Positions 41,461-51,817 of a stretch of DNA of 64,000 nt are shown here, in pieces; the first letter of the stretch is position 1; the number at the start of each line of letters is the position of its first letter. Below the pieces are notes generated by a model. The model saw nothing but the letters and a program-made list of their open reading frames with translations. It did not search any database and was not told the DNA's origin. A program made the position numbers and the translations under genes. This DNA comes from Symbiodinium natans (lineage: Eukaryota > Sar > Dinophyceae > Suessiales > Symbiodiniaceae): the NCBI GenBank assembly GCA_905221605.1, contig CAJNDS010002333.1, forward strand, positions 421,835-485,834, read 5' to 3'.

Positions 41461-41540
41461 GCATATGCATATGCATATGCATATGTATATGTCTATGTCT
41501 ATGTCTATGTCTATGTCTATGTCTATGTCTATGTCTATGC
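41461..41540. repeat. (GCATAT)n and (ATGTCT)n hexamer microsatellite
   Basis: Four GCATAT units followed by about nine ATGTCT units. Confidence 0.96.
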
Positions 41541-41812
41541 ACTTGTATATGTATCTGCATGCAGACACCCATGAATGTACGTATTTTGTCTATGTATCTG
41601 CATAACTTCTATCTATCCGTCCATCTAGCCACCCATCCGTATCTGTCTCTATATGGGTTTTGTATATGTCTGTCTATTTTAGGCTTTCGCCTCAAAGACC
41701 CAGTAGCCCGACTCAGAGGGTTGGGGTTCTGGGGTCTGCAGGGCTTTGGGCGATGACGTTGCGTGTACAGGGTATCGGATTTTAGGGATTTGTTCTAGGC
41801 GGTTGGTTACCC

Positions 41813-41883
41813 CTTGGGATGTTCCCCCCCTATACTGCTCTACTCCCATTCAGCACTGCTAGTATAAGGGGGAACATCCCAAG
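41813..41883. mobile_element. Family C TIR element (reference copy)
   Basis: CTTGGGATGTTCCCCCCCTA and TATAAGGGGGAACATCCCAAG pair over about 22 bp around a 25-base loop; GGTTAC/GTTACC extends the symmetry outwards. About 71 bp. Confidence 0.8.
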
Positions 41884-42042
41884 TTACCCCCGTATGACCG
41901 ACTTCCTCTTCAATTCCACGCAGACGGCTGCTTTTCAAAACCGACTCGACACTGCCAGTGGCGAAGCCTCCCACCCATGGCTGCTCGACGCTACGGCTGT
42001 GCTGCAGCGACGGTGAACGGCCTGTCCCTGGCTGGCAAAGAC

Positions 42043-42147
42043 TTATTGTTGGTTAGTAGGGAATGAGGGAACGAGGTACCCTATATTCTTTGCTTAAAGG
42101 GTATATATGGGGGTACCATTCCCTCATTTCCTTCTAACCAACAGTAA
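42043..42147. mobile_element. Family D TIR element (reference copy)
   Basis: TTATTGTTGGTTAGTAGGGA and TTCCTTCTAACCAACAGTAA pair over more than 30 bp with a few mismatches. The interior has GGTACCC and AAAGGGTATATATGGGGGTACC. Relatives at 10415-10606 and 27173-27288. Confidence 0.8.
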
Positions 42148-42230
42148 GAAGAAGGCTTCAGGACAAAAGTTTGAAATGACACAGGGTGAGTAAACAAGAA
42201 GCTGGACTGTGTGCCGTGCCTACAATGTAG

Positions 42231-42295
42231 TCTATACTTGGGCCAAAGCTACTATATAGGAACCCTCCCCCCCCTTTAAGGCCCAAGTATATACT
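42231..42295. mobile_element. Family O short TIR element
   Basis: TATACTTGGGCC and GGCCCAAGTATA are a perfect 12-bp inverted repeat about 35 bp apart, with a C-run beside the right arm. Confidence 0.6.
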
Positions 42296-42299
42296 GGCA

Positions 42300-42914
42300 C
42301 ATGTTCTCCTTTGAGCAAGCACACCTAGACCTGAGTTTCGAAGCACAACCGGACACTAAAACCAAGATGAAACCCGGTTTTTTGTCCGCAGCTGGCACAC
42401 ACCGCCACCATTCCTCTGACCTGGTTCTTTTAGTTTCGAAATCCCTAAACCCTAAACTTCTGCAGCAAACGGCCACTACACTTCAAAATGAAAAACAAAC
42501 ACTTTGTAGAGTTGATCTTCAAACATTGCGAATGGAGGTGATCGTATCCCTATAGACCCTATATTATAATCCTGCAATTAGGACTTCGAGCTCAGATGTG
42601 ATGCCCAAAACACTGTAGATATCAGCAATCCCTCCCTCGTCTTAGTATGAAGCCTGCTCCCACCCGAATATGAAGTTTTCTCCATGCACATGCTGTATCA
42701 CACGACAGCGGAGTATTCACACTAGGGGGAGGGTTTGCTTGAATCTGGGGGGGGGGGGGGAGAACGGCCCTACAACTTCACGAGCCGAACTACATCTTGG
42801 CACCATTGCGAAGCATCCAAGGCTCTATGTGGCTGGAAGCTGAGCATCTGCTTTCAAGTTGAACCCCCAAAGCCTGAAGCCTAAAGCTTAAACCCCTGTG
42901 AAGCAAGAAAGGCC
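42300..42914. other. Island without a recognised gene
   Basis: One + frame (42301-42555, 84 codons, contains CCCTAAACCCTAAA at its centre) and otherwise mixed sequence, with a G-run near 42750. Nothing recognised. Confidence 0.4.
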
Positions 42915-42962
42915 CTAAACTCTAAACCCTAAACCCCAAACCCTAAACCCTAAACCCTAAAC
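42915..42962 (-). repeat. CCCTAAA ITR
   Basis: Six to seven units. Confidence 0.93.
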
Positions 42963-42964
42963 AT

Positions 42965-43580
42965 GCGACAATTCACACAGACGTTGCTGGTATCCCTAAG
43001 GTCGGAGGCCACGATGGGCACAAGGCACTCGTGTCTTCATCCCTTTCTGCCCGGCTTCAAGGTAAGAGTTGTTTCATTTTGACGAGGGTACCCTGGACTT
43101 CAAATTGTTGAAGCCCCATCATGCTCTAAGACACAGTTTTAGTTCCACCACACCTTGAAATCAGAAATCCAGCCCCTCGAATTCAGTGCAACGAAATTCA
43201 GCCCCTCAATTTCTCAGATTTTGGAAAGCCAGCCCTCCATTGCTTCTTCTGGGGCACGCAAGGATTTCATGAACGTGTCTTAGAGAAGACTGAAGTGTAA
43301 AGAGTAGCATCGAGAACAGTAGAATAGAGCATGGTGTAATGTCGTTTGATAGTTTCATCAATGTTTACACAAGAACAGACAATGCATTATGAAAACTACG
43401 AATATTCTCGATAGCGTTCGCTCATGGAACTCCATATTTCCACGGACGTACTAAGTAGGTTGTTGGAGCCCTTAGTGGCTGGAAGTATGGCACCAAAACT
43501 ATGACCTAAGCCAACAAAAGGCCTAAACCCAAAGAAACATCCTAAGCTCAACAACACCTAAGCAAAAGCAATCCTCAACC
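42965..43580. other. Longest ITR-free, TIR-free stretch in 41-56 kb
   Basis: About 600 bp, moderately AT-rich. A short repeated phrase (CCAGCCCCTC, TTCAGCCCCTCAATT, CCAGCCCTCCATT) occurs at 43170-43240. No ORF over 60 codons and no recognised feature. Confidence 0.5.
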
Positions 43581-43584
43581 CAAA

Positions 43585-44010
43585 GCAGCCTAAACCCTGA
43601 ACCCTGAACCCTGAACCCTAAACCCTAAACCCTAAACCCTAGGTCGGCCCTTAAAGTACCGCATGCTTTCAGGTCCTTGCCTCCGCAGAACGTTTTGACC
43701 CCACACGAGTCAGGGCCTCGGCTCGGCGGGGAAGGGCCCTCCCTCCGTGAGCCCGTAAGGGCATGAGGTTTGGGGTTTAGGGTTTGGGTTTAGGGTTTGG
43801 GGTTTAGGGTTTAGGGTTTGGGGTTTGGGGTTTGGGGTTTGGGGTTTTTAGGATCCACCCTAAACCCTCAACCCTAAGTACACGGAGAGTACTAGGTGGG
43901 CATTAAAATTGTCGAGGGCGAGGGACATCGGGTCGACAGTACGCTTGGGGCTGGGACAGCACCCCGCTGGTTTAAGGTCTAGGGTTTAGGGTTTAGGGTT
44001 TAGGGTTTGG
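43585..44010. repeat. ITR cluster
   Basis: CCCTGAA/CCCTAAA at 43585-43642; TTTAGGG then TTTGGGG at 43765-43848, with an inverted turn at about 43855-43870; TTTAGGG at 43977-44010. Confidence 0.92.
43673..43750 (+). CDS. Kelch-like exon island
   Basis: After ATGCTTTCAG the frame reads VLASAERFDPTRVRASARRG and on to TGA. A-E-R-F-D-P is the typical E-x-[YF]-D-P strand of a kelch blade. A GTCAGG after TCGACCCCACACGA-type sequence could be a donor. Confidence 0.45.
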   Translation, partial: VLASAERFDPTRVRASARRGRALPP

Positions 44011-44106
44011 GGGTTGAGTCTAGGGTTCATGCGCAACTTGGTTTGCATGTCTCCCTTCGCAATCAGGCCCGGCAAGCGTCCGAGCACCGTTTCTGATGCC
44101 CTTCCT

Positions 44107-44216
44107 TGGAGGTTCATGGGTAGCTACAAGTGGGTCACAATTATGGCAACTGTAATGATAAACCCTATTTAGGGTACTTATGACCCTACTTATAACTACC
44201 CATGAACCTCCAAGTG
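44107..44216. mobile_element. Family A TIR element (reference copy)
   Basis: CTTGGAGGTTCATGGGTAGC and CTACCCATGAACCTCCAAG extend into an imperfect ~33-bp inverted repeat (two mismatches, one indel). 110 bp with no coding capacity. A shorter copy is at 20887-20946. Confidence 0.88.
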
Positions 44217-44312
44217 TGGGTACACCTGAGCGTAAGAGAGCGCGTTGATGGTTTCTTGCCACCTGCTGCCTTTCTTTCTCTTCTGCTCTGCGAGTTTTCG
44301 GGCCCATCTGGG

Positions 44313-44545
44313 ATCTAAACCCTAAACCCGAAACCCTAAACCCTAAATCCTAAATCCTAAACCCCAAACCCTAAACCCTAAACCCTAAGCCCTAAGCCCT
44401 AACCCCTAAACCCTAAACCCTAAATCCTAAACCCTAAACCCTAAACCCCAAACCCCAAACCCCAAACCCCAAACCCCAAACCCCAATCCCCAAACCCCAA
44501 ACCCCAAACCCCAAACCCCAAACCCCAAACCCCAAACCCCAAACC
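44313..44545 (-). repeat. CCCTAAA array passing into pure CCCCAAA
   Basis: CCCTAAA with AATCCTA and CCCTAAG variants (44313-44450), then about thirteen CCCCAAA units (44451-44545) with one variant. Confidence 0.96.
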
Positions 44546-44561
44546 AACCTTCCCATCTTAG

Positions 44562-44627
44562 GGCTCCTGGAGTCGGCTGCCTGACATGCCGCCCGCGCAC
44601 CCAGTAATGCTGCTCAATGGGGTTTAG
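44562..44627 (+). CDS. Kelch-like exon island
   Basis: CTTCCCATCTTAG is a good acceptor between a CCCCAAA array and GGCTCCTGG. The frame reads GSWSRLPDMPPAHPVMLLNG, with the W-x-x-L-P-D-M-P-P kelch signature, and runs into GGGTTTAGGG where a GT could act as donor. Confidence 0.5.
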   Translation, partial: GSWSRLPDMPPAHPVMLLNGV

Positions 44628-44830
44628 GGCCTAGGGTTTGGGGTTTAGGGTTTGGGGTTTAGGGTTTAGGGTTTAGGCTTGTTTGGGCTTTGGGTTGAAG
44701 GTTTAGGCCTCTTTGGGCATGCTTGGGTTTTAAGGTTTAGGCCTGTTTGGGGTTTAGGCCTCTTTTTGCCTCGTTTGGGTTCTGGGTTGCTTAGGGTTGG
44801 GGCTTCGGGTTGGGAAGTTGTAGGTTCCTT
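44615..44830 (+). repeat. TTTAGGG/TTTGGGG ITR and degenerate tail
   Basis: A clean array to about 44680, then diverged TTTGGGCTT/GTTTAGGCCT words to 44815. A (TG)n tract lies at 44925-44942. Confidence 0.85.
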
Positions 44831-45499
44831 GGTCCCCCCCAACCTCCCCCCCCCCTTTCCCCAACCTTAGGACCATCGGTAGTGTCGCTTCCTGTATGTA
44901 TATATGTGCATATATGCATTTTTGTGCGTGTGTGTGTGTGTGTCTATTTAAATTTCTACTCATACTTAGATCACGAGATGACTATTTCTGGCCGGTTGGG
45001 GCAACCACGGTTTCCATACTACATGAAACCACATGGCTCCATGTAGCATCTCCCCGAAGTGAGACCTCTCGTGAAGCTGAGCCTCCTTAACAAATCCGAA
45101 TCCTTAAGCCCTGCACTACATGACGGAGCTCCCTTCAAGCCACACTGCACTTCATCTTTCTTGCTTCCGACGTTAGAAGTCGCGTCCGACTCCTCAGAGC
45201 GCCGAAGCTTCTAGGGTACAGCGGTTGGGGGTGTCGGGTCTAGGGCTTCAGGGAATGTAGGGCAGGAGGGCTACGAAAGACGGTAGCTGCTTGGGAGTTG
45301 CCCTCCCACTCCCAGTCGTCCCAACAGCAAGGACGGCGCGGTCCCGCTGTGCTGCGGTGGCCATGAAAGGTGCGCCGCAAAAGCGAGATCGCAATACAGC
45401 GCTGGAGGGCAGCACCCAGACCAGGATGGGCTCTTAGGCCCTAGAATCCCCACAGTCAACCCCATAAAAGGTCTTTTTCTAAAGGGTTTTAGGGTCTAA

Positions 45500-45548
45500 T
45501 AGCCCTAAACCCTGAACCCTAAACCCTAATAAACCCTAAACCCTAAGC
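45500..45548 (-). repeat. CCCTAAA ITR
   Basis: Six units, one CCCTAATAAA. Confidence 0.93.
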
Positions 45549-45571
45549 CCGTCCTGGGAAGCCCTTATGCA

Positions 45572-45688
45572 GGCTGCCTGCATGTCCTCGGTGGCCGCAC
45601 GTGCGACGGCCGGCCCGCCGCCGCGCTGCCCACGGAGCGCTGCTGGGTCCGCATGGAGCTTTGGGATGCGATGGAGTTGGCAGTGTAG
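45572..45688 (+). CDS. Kelch-like exon island
   Basis: CCCTTATGCAG is followed by GCLHVLGGRTCDGRPAAALP and then TERCW. The hydrophobic-V-x-G-G...D-G-R start and later E-R-C-W match kelch blade positions. GC-rich coding-like composition. The frame stops at TAG; the true exon probably ends earlier. Confidence 0.5.
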   Translation, partial: GCLHVLGGRTCDGRPAAALPTERCWVRMELWDAMELAV

Positions 45689-45864
45689 TTAGGCAGTGTG
45701 GTTAGGAAGTGTAGTTAGACAGTTGAGGCGGGTATTCGCATCTCAGCATCGGTACTGAAGAAACTTGTCTTGGGGACTTAGGTCTGTCAGCGCACCTCTT
45801 GAAAGCCCAAAGTCTGCTGCAGGCTTATAGGAGGCTGGCCTTCTTGCTTCTGGTCAACTTCACA

Positions 45865-45972
45865 TGGGGGTTTACGAAACTAATGGGACCCCTAATATAG
45901 CCCCCCTTAATCGTAGGATTCCCTTCTAATAAGGACCCCAGAAAAAGGTACCCCTTATCTCGGAAACCCCCA
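45865..45972 (+). mobile_element. Family G TIR element
   Basis: TGGGGGTTTACGAAACTAAT and TATCTCGGAAACCCCCA form the inverted ends. TTAATCGTAGGATTCCCTT is the shared core. Confidence 0.75.
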
Positions 45973-46026
45973 GATGCTCCCGCCCCATCCCCACTTCCGT
46001 CCAAAGGCTTCGATCCGTCGCGAGGA

Positions 46027-46317
46027 GTGTGGCAGGCGCTGGAACCAGGGGCTCAGAGTCCGGAGGGCTTTGCAACTGAAGGGGGCAGGGTTTCAGGTCT
46101 GCACCTCGTGGCTCCGAGCAGCCCCTTTGTGGTGTGGGTGTGTGCTGAAGCACCTTGTAATATAGGGGTCGGAATTATACTGGCAGTAATCCCTGATGGT
46201 CCCTGTATAGTTATGCTTGACTACCCCAACAACCCCTATTCTAATTCCCAAGGCCCCTACATTATTCCCGTGCAGGTTCTGCCGGCTTCACCTTTGGCAC
46301 ATCTCGGCTGTCCGTGA
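46027..46317 (+). CDS. Possible coding segment carrying a family M element in frame
   Basis: A 96-codon frame. The first 44 codons look protein-like (GLHLVAPSSPFVVWVCAEAP), the middle translates the TIR element at 46155-46272, and the last ~15 follow an acceptor-like CCCGTGCAG. A spliced reading that removes the element is equally possible. Not recognised. Confidence 0.3.
   Translation: MWQALEPGAQSPEGFATEGGRVSGLHLVAPSSPFVVWVCAEAPCNIGVGIILAVIPDGPCIVMLDYPNNPYSNSQGPYIIPVQVLPASPLAHLGCP
46155..46272. mobile_element. Family M TIR element
   Basis: TTGTAATATAGGGGTCGGAA and TTCCCAAGGCCCCTACATTA are the imperfect inverted ends. The copy at 50800-50915 matches along its length (GGTAATATTCCCTTAGGGTCCC versus CAGTAATCCCTGATGGTCCC). 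Confidence 0.7.
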
Positions 46318-46354
46318 CCCAGAGATGTCTCTCCCTCTCTCTTTTCCTTAGTAG

Positions 46355-46440
46355 CTGAGTGAGCACACTTTACACTTTTGGGATACTATAATCCCCTATA
46401 GAACTGAAAATGTACACTTGTTTAGGGCTTATGAACTCAG
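46355..46440. mobile_element. Family L element
   Basis: CTGAGTGAGCACACTTTACA to GGGCTTATGAACTCAG. The copy at 61159-61245 shares GTACACTTTGCACTTTTTGGGATACT and GGGGGCTTATGAACTCAG. Inverted ends are short (CTGAGT). Confidence 0.7.
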
Positions 46441-46699
46441 TTTCCTAAGTTAGTGGGAATACTCTTCCGCATGTCAAAGCCAAGCCCGCAGTATGCCGGC
46501 CACCGGAAGCAAATAGCGTGACCACTTGCACTTCATCATCTCAAGCTTTTTACAAGCCCAGCTGAAAACTGCGGCTACGCACCTTTCCATTTCACCAATA
46601 CACGAATGAACCAGAGGCTTCCGAAAAGTGGGGCACTAAACCCTATAAAGCCCCACAACCCATGTAAGCCCCATGAAGTGCATAAGCCCTCTACTCCCC

Positions 46700-46779
46700 A
46701 GAGAGCCCAATATTATACTTCGCTCTATAGTGTAACGTGCATATTCCTTGATTAGCTTTTGACTTAGTATTGGGCCCTG
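46700..46779. mobile_element. Family H TIR element, short form
   Basis: CAGAGAGCCCAATATTATAC and AGTATTGGGCCCTG pair at the ends, with CATATTCCTTGATTAG in the interior. Confidence 0.65.
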
Positions 46780-46963
46780 AAAACTAAACCCAAGACCTTT
46801 CAGGCACATTCTTGTTCAATTGAGTAGGAAGCTCCCGAAATACAAGCCTTGCATACCGGCAGGATCGGGGGACTTAGTAAGTACAAGGAGAGGTACAGGT
46901 ACCCCAAACGGCGCCTCTTGCAGTTTAACTTCATACCAAACAGTTGCTTGATTACTGGCAAGA

Positions 46964-47062
46964 ACTAGGCTGTTTGTTGGGACATTTTTCATCTTCCTTA
47001 TTTTGGGTTTTTAACGGACCCTATGTAATTAATATTTTTTCAGAGGGTTTAGACGCCACCCA
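46964..47062 (+). mobile_element. Family I TIR element
   Basis: ACTAGGCTGTTTGTTGGGAC...TATTTTTTCAGAGGGTTTAG. The donor position has GC rather than GT. Short open segments flank it (YKERYRYPKRRLLQFNFIPN before, QELQGIPVSPGSEESPQVLL after), consistent with an intron, but neither is recognised. Confidence 0.6.
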
Positions 47063-47169
47063 GAGAATCTGGGCACAGGAGCTGCAAGGCATCCCCGTCA
47101 GCCCGGGCAGTGAAGAAAGCCCGCAGGTGCTGCTGCAGAAGTGTCCGGATCCATCTACGCCGTAGGCGC

Positions 47170-47940
47170 GGTCGGGGCTCGCCGCCGGCTCGATGTCATG
47201 CGCAGGGCCTGTACTTACGATCGTTCTTGGTAGGGATTTGGGGGTCCCTGGAAAACCCCTGAAAGCCGAATAGACCCCAATTGAGACCTAGACCGCCACT
47301 TGCAGCTCATGTTGTTGGTTCCCTGATGCTCTGATGCGATGATCCTCCTCCGACTATAGCTGCGCTTGGGGGTCTAGGGAACTGGTAGGTGTAGTCAGCT
47401 GGGAGCGAGGGTTGTTGCTTGTCTTTCATCACCAGCCAACTCTCAACACCCACCCCCCCACCTCCAGATTTTAAAAAGGGTTCTCGAGCAGTTCTGTATA
47501 GCCTGGATTGGCCAGCCAAATGTTTATGAACTCGCGATTTTTTGAAATTTTTTTGATTTTTCTATTTTATAACGTGAGGAAACAAGAGCAGATTAGGTTT
47601 TTTTATCAACATTTCCTTTTTGTTGAAAAACCTCAGCCATGAGATTTTCGCCAGCCTCAGGGTGAAGTGAAAAGCAGATCGTTTTTTCCAAACCCTCTTT
47701 ACGGTGATTTTCCTACAAACCCTAGTGCTCTTACAAAGCACAATCACCCCGAAACCCTACAGACCCTACCAGCCCAATAAAAAGGCACCATAGAACCCTA
47801 AAACCATCATGATGACCCCTAGACAGACCTCCGGTCTGAAGGAGTACCCCAAACCTGACGTTGAGCCCGTTGAGGGTTTAGGGGGGGTTTAGGGTTTCGC
47901 GCACAGCTTGCGAAGGCAGCCTGGACGCGGTGTGAACTAA
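47170..47940. other. Island without recognised features
   Basis: AT-rich at 47520-47640. ORFs under 72 codons and no TIR element identified. Confidence 0.4.
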
Positions 47941-47944
47941 GCTT

Positions 47945-48380
47945 CCTAAGGCTTTAGGCTTCAGGTTTTAGGGTTTAGGGTTTAGGGTGTAGGGTTTAGG
48001 GTTTAGGGTTTAGGCTCTCCTGTCTGCAAGTATACAAAAGCAGGCCCGATCCCCCAAGTCTCGCCTTGCTTAGTCCAAAGAAGCCCTCGACGGAAGCTTG
48101 GCCTCCAGGCGTCAGTGCCGACCGCAGCATGATCGCCGGGCCCTTGTCTATAGGACATGCTGAATTCAGGAACCCTAAACCCTAAACCCTAAACCCTAAT
48201 TAAACCCTAAAACCTGAACCCTAAACCCTAAATGCAGTTCGTAAAAGGCAAGACGGAACGGCAATGAGTAGGATGTCGCTTTGTAGGACTTCCTTCGGCT
48301 GCCTTGTGGTAGTTTTGGGAAATTAGGGTTTAGGGTTTAGGGTTTATGGTTTAAGGCTTAGGGTTTAGCGTTTAGGGTTT
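47945..48380. repeat. ITR cluster
   Basis: TTTAGGG at 47945-48015, CCCTAAA at 48172-48232, degenerate TTTAGGG at 48325-48380. Confidence 0.9.
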
Positions 48381-48907
48381 TACTAACAAAGGGACCCTGC
48401 TTTTCGGAACCTCCTTTTATTTGGTTCGGACGCAAAGGGACAATTGAGCCACGAGACACACCAGAAGACACTTTAGGTGGAAGGTTTTCTTGCAGTTGAT
48501 GTGGTGCTTTTCGGGTGAAGAAGGTCGAGCGCTTTGACCCGAGTAATGGCAGTTGGTCGACGCTGTCCGCACAACCCAGGCGGGAAGGGGAGAGGGTAAG
48601 GCGTTTGGGGATTAAGTTTGGGGGTTGAGGTTTACCCCTTTTCAGGCCCAAAGGACAGGTATATACTCAGACCCATATAGCGTTGGAGAGTTATACTAGG
48701 GGTTGTTTAGGGTGTCGGACGGCTCTCGAAAGCGTTCGTACATTCGTCGTGAGATGGGTTGGTGATGATCCAATGCACTCAATTGCATGCAAAGCTGCGT
48801 CTTGCAAGTTTACACTACGTGAGGTATGCTAAAACCTAAACCCTCAACCCTGCGCAATCGGGTGCAAAGCCACAAAGAAACTTGTTGAACGACCAAACTC
48901 ACAGAGG

Positions 48908-48970
48908 CGATGGGGTTTAAGAGGATCATGTATGGGAGTCTTTTTCAGAGGGTTCGTAAGAGCCAACCTA
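48908..48970 (+). mobile_element. Family I right-half fragment
   Basis: GGGTTTAAGAGGATCATGTA...TCTTTTTCAGAGGGTT...GAGCCAACCTA matches the right two-thirds of the reference copy. The left end is absent. Confidence 0.6.
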
Positions 48971-49135
48971 AAAAAGTTCTTCATGGCCAGTATAGGGTCG
49001 CCTTTAGCATCTCGTTCTTTCACATCAGCACGGTGAGTTGCAACAATGCGGAGCGGCCACAGAAACCATCGTCTTCCTCCAAGAATTCTCGAGTTCGGTT
49101 CAGAGATCGCACGCCCAGAGGCCTTGGCTGACTTT

Positions 49136-49197
49136 GACCCTAAACCCTAAACCCTAAACCCTAAACCCTAAACCCTAAACCCTAAACCCTAAACCCC
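49136..49197 (-). repeat. CCCTAAA ITR
   Basis: Eight or nine units, near perfect. Confidence 0.95.
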
Positions 49198-49260
49198 ATA
49201 TTTGTTATATATGTTGGCGGTAGGGAGAGGCATCCCGCAGGTGTGTCAGTCAGCTACTGC

Positions 49261-49402
49261 TTAAGAACTCCAAAAGAAGAAAAGATAGTAGTCCCTAGTA
49301 AGGAAGAATATTTTACCCTAAGAAGGAAGAATATTATATTATTACCCTAGTAAGGAAGAGTTTTTTTTGTTTTTTCATTTTTCGGGGCTCTTAAGCAATT
49401 AT
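49261..49402. mobile_element. Family P TIR element
   Basis: GCTTAAGAACTCCAAAAGAA and CGGGGCTCTTAAGCAATT form the ends. CCTAGTAAGGAAGAATATT is repeated in the interior. A third, partial copy may end at about 50434-50450 (GGTGTTCTTAAGCAACTAG). Confidence 0.65.
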
Positions 49403-49717
49403 CAGTCAGTAGTCAGGCGGGCCTCTTGCGAAGGCCTTCTTCTCGGGTCTTAGTTTTTTTGGGTTTTTTAGTTTTTTATTTGTTTACTTTTTTGTTTCTG
49501 TTTTGGGTTTTTTAGGGATTTTACGTTTTTTTGGGGGGGGTTTAAGGGGTTGTAGGGTTTTTAGGGCTTTTACGGTTTTTGGGTGTTTTTAGGGTTTAGG
49601 GCAGAGAATGGGGATCCATAGCAGCAGCGTACTCGTCGGACTCGTCCCGGTCTCTGACGGGCCCTGGGCGGGCTTGCAGACTGGCTTCGTCGCAGATGCT
49701 CATGCCTAAACTCGAGG

Positions 49718-50095
49718 GTTTAGGGTTTAGGGTTTAGGGTTTAGGGTTTAGGGTTTAGGGTTTAGGGTTTAGGGTTTAGGGTTTAGGGCTCCAAACCCGT
49801 AGCCCTCCCATCTCTACTCATCCTAGGGCCGGGAGTAGGCATGTTTTTCCTTTTTTTGGGTTGGGGTTCCCTTATATAATCCCCTTACAACCGAGAAGGG
49901 TGCCCTTTTTATTCCTAGGTTACTCCCATCTCTAATCATCTGAAGTCCAAAGCTCGCCAGCCTTCTGGCCTGCCCCTCGCCATCACACAACTCCAAGTTC
50001 CGCACCCTTCTGTTACCCTCCTTGGACTTAGTGTACCTAAACCCGCAACCCTAAACCCTAGACTCTAAACCCTAAACCCTAAACCCTAAACCAGA
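49718..50095. repeat. Opposed ITRs
   Basis: TTTAGGG at 49718-49790 (ten units) and CCCTAAA at 50048-50095. Between them, 49838-49922 resembles family E (GGGTTCCCTTATATAATCCCC...AAGGGTGCCCTTTTT). Confidence 0.9.
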
Positions 50096-50562
50096 GGGTT
50101 CAAAAGGGAGACGGAAGCCACCTCCAACGGGCAGGCACCGCTTCGGCGTGGCCGCTGCAGCTGTGGCAGGGGGGCCCTGTAGTGAAGTCAATCCTGGGAT
50201 GGCCCTCAAAGCCTTGTGAAAGACCATGCTTAACAAGATCCCCAAACCCTAATACCCAAGAAGGCAGGAACACCACATCTTCCAGGAGAGTGCCTAGTGT
50301 TGGTAGGCATTTTGCCGCCTTTGGGCTTCGATTCGAGTCCATTTTTGGGGGGGCGGCTTACGCCCCAAACTCTGGAAGAAAGGTACTCAGGGTTGAGGGT
50401 AACATAGGGATCATCATTTTTTATTATTATTTTGGTGTTCTTAAGCAACTAGATTATATAGGGTACTCATACATATATATATATATATATATTTAGGGTT
50501 GTTGGGTTCAAGCTCTTGGGATAGAAGAGTCATGAAAGGTAGACATGACAGGTCTTGTAGTC

Positions 50563-50712
50563 TAAGGGTAGTTCCATGGGTCCTGAATATAGGCCCCTTA
50601 CCTCTATCCTTAAAGGGTCCCGAAGTATGGGCCCTTGGGTTGTATAAGGTATAATTATAGGGGGTGTATACGGGGTCCCCTTTTAAGGGCCCATACTAAG
50701 GGACCATGTAAC
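50563..50712. mobile_element. Family N TIR element
   Basis: CTAAGGGTAGTTCCATGGGT and AAGGGCCCATACTAAGGGAC, CATGTAACT form imperfect inverted ends with internal GGGCCC blocks. A shorter copy lies at 54465-54542. Confidence 0.6.
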
Positions 50713-50799
50713 TTCCCGAAGATGTAGTGGGCGGATGACCGATTTGTGGTCGCAGGAGTTCCCGAGTCATTGATGCGTGGACTCAGAGCAGCATGGCCC

Positions 50800-50915
50800 C
50801 TTAAGATAGGGGTCCGAATAGTTGCTGGTAATATTCCCTTAGGGTCCCTTTCTTACTCTACTACAATAACCTCCAAAACCTTATGCTAATTATTCAGGCC
50901 CCTCATATTACGTAA
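50800..50915. mobile_element. Family M TIR element
   Basis: CTTAAGATAGGGGTCCGAAT and TTCAGGCCCCTCATATTACG are the ends. Matches 46155-46272 in order. Confidence 0.7.
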
Positions 50916-51070
50916 GCGACCCTCCGCGTCAGATTCTGCAAGCCACCACGTGTGCCTTCAACTTCGAAATGCTTTGGTGTTTGAGCTGTGCGCCTCTGGC
51001 TTACGCCAAACCGACCCTAAACGGGTTTAGGGTGTAGGGTTTAGGGTTTAGGGCTAGGGTTTAGGGCAGC

Positions 51071-51142
51071 AAGGCCGGTGCCTTGTACATCGCTGGTGGA
51101 CACAACGGGCAAAAGGCCTGGAACCCCAAAAGCGATGATTAT
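51071..51142 (+). CDS. Kelch-like exon ending at a family I donor
   Basis: TTTAGGGCAG supplies an acceptor-like end to a telomeric array. The frame reads AGALYIAGGHNGQKAWNPKS, a canonical kelch start (hydrophobic-Y-x-x-G-G-x-x-G). It ends at ATCTAG|GTAGGC, exactly the left end of a family I element. This is the clearest case in the window of an exon bounded by an ITR on one side and an introner-like element on the other. Confidence 0.55.
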
Positions 51143-51248
51143 CTAGGTAGGCTTTTGGGACACTTAGAGTTTTCCCTTCTTGGGTTTAAGACATTTAAGA
51201 GGATCATATTCAGGAATCTTTGTCAGAAGGTTTTTAAGGGCCATCCGT
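51143..51248 (+). mobile_element. Family I TIR element next to a kelch exon
   Basis: CTAGGTAGGCTTTTGGGACA to TTTTTAAGGGCCATCCG, with AAGAGGATCATATTCAGGAA inside. A short ACATTTAAG duplication sits near 51190. Confidence 0.7.
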
Positions 51249-51419
51249 TATTGTGGTCTTCGGGTTTAGGGCTTAGGGCTTAGGGATTAGGGTTTAGGGT
51301 TTAGGGTTTAGGGTTTAGGGACGACCTCCACAACATCCTTGGTGCGTTGGGACAAGGGCTTTCACTCCAGGTTTCTGGGCCGGTGGTGGTGCCTGGGACA
51401 CGGGAGTTCTTGTTTGATG

Positions 51420-51515
51420 TGGGGGTTTGCGAAAGTACGGGCCACGAATATAAGTAAGCCCCCAAATCGTAGGATTCCCTTACAAGAAGCACCCCAAGAA
51501 GGCACCCCTGAAACC
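51420..51515 (+). mobile_element. Family G TIR element
   Basis: TGGGGGTTTGCGAAAGTACG; AATCGTAGGATTCCCTTACA core; CACCCCTGAAACCC end merging into a CCCTAAA array. Confidence 0.7.
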
Positions 51516-51725
51516 CTCAACCCGAAACCCTAAACCATAAACCCTAAACCTAAACCCTAAACCCTAAACCCACCCTGCCCTTTGGAGTCAGGAAACCGTT
51601 ACCCCTAGGCCTAGATCCAAGTTAGCCCGTAGACCCCCCTAACCCTTAAACCCCTAAACCCCCTTTAAGGCTAGGACATCCGAGGAGCGACCCTAAACCC
51701 TAAACCCTAAACCCTAAACCCTAAG
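51500..51725 (-). repeat. CCCTAAA ITRs
   Basis: Arrays at about 51510-51572 and 51689-51725. Confidence 0.92.
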
Positions 51726-51817
51726 CGACCATCTTAGCTCCGAAAGTTCTGGGATGGTTTTTTTGGGGACAGCGGAGTTACCTGGGCCGACCCGCAATCT
51801 CGACATCTGGGATCCCC

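Larger units (their letters stand above)
51018..51320 (+). repeat. TTTAGGG arrays around a kelch island and family I element
   Basis: Arrays at 51018-51068 and 51262-51320. The first begins at an inverted CCCTAAACGGGTTTAGGG turn. Confidence 0.9.
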
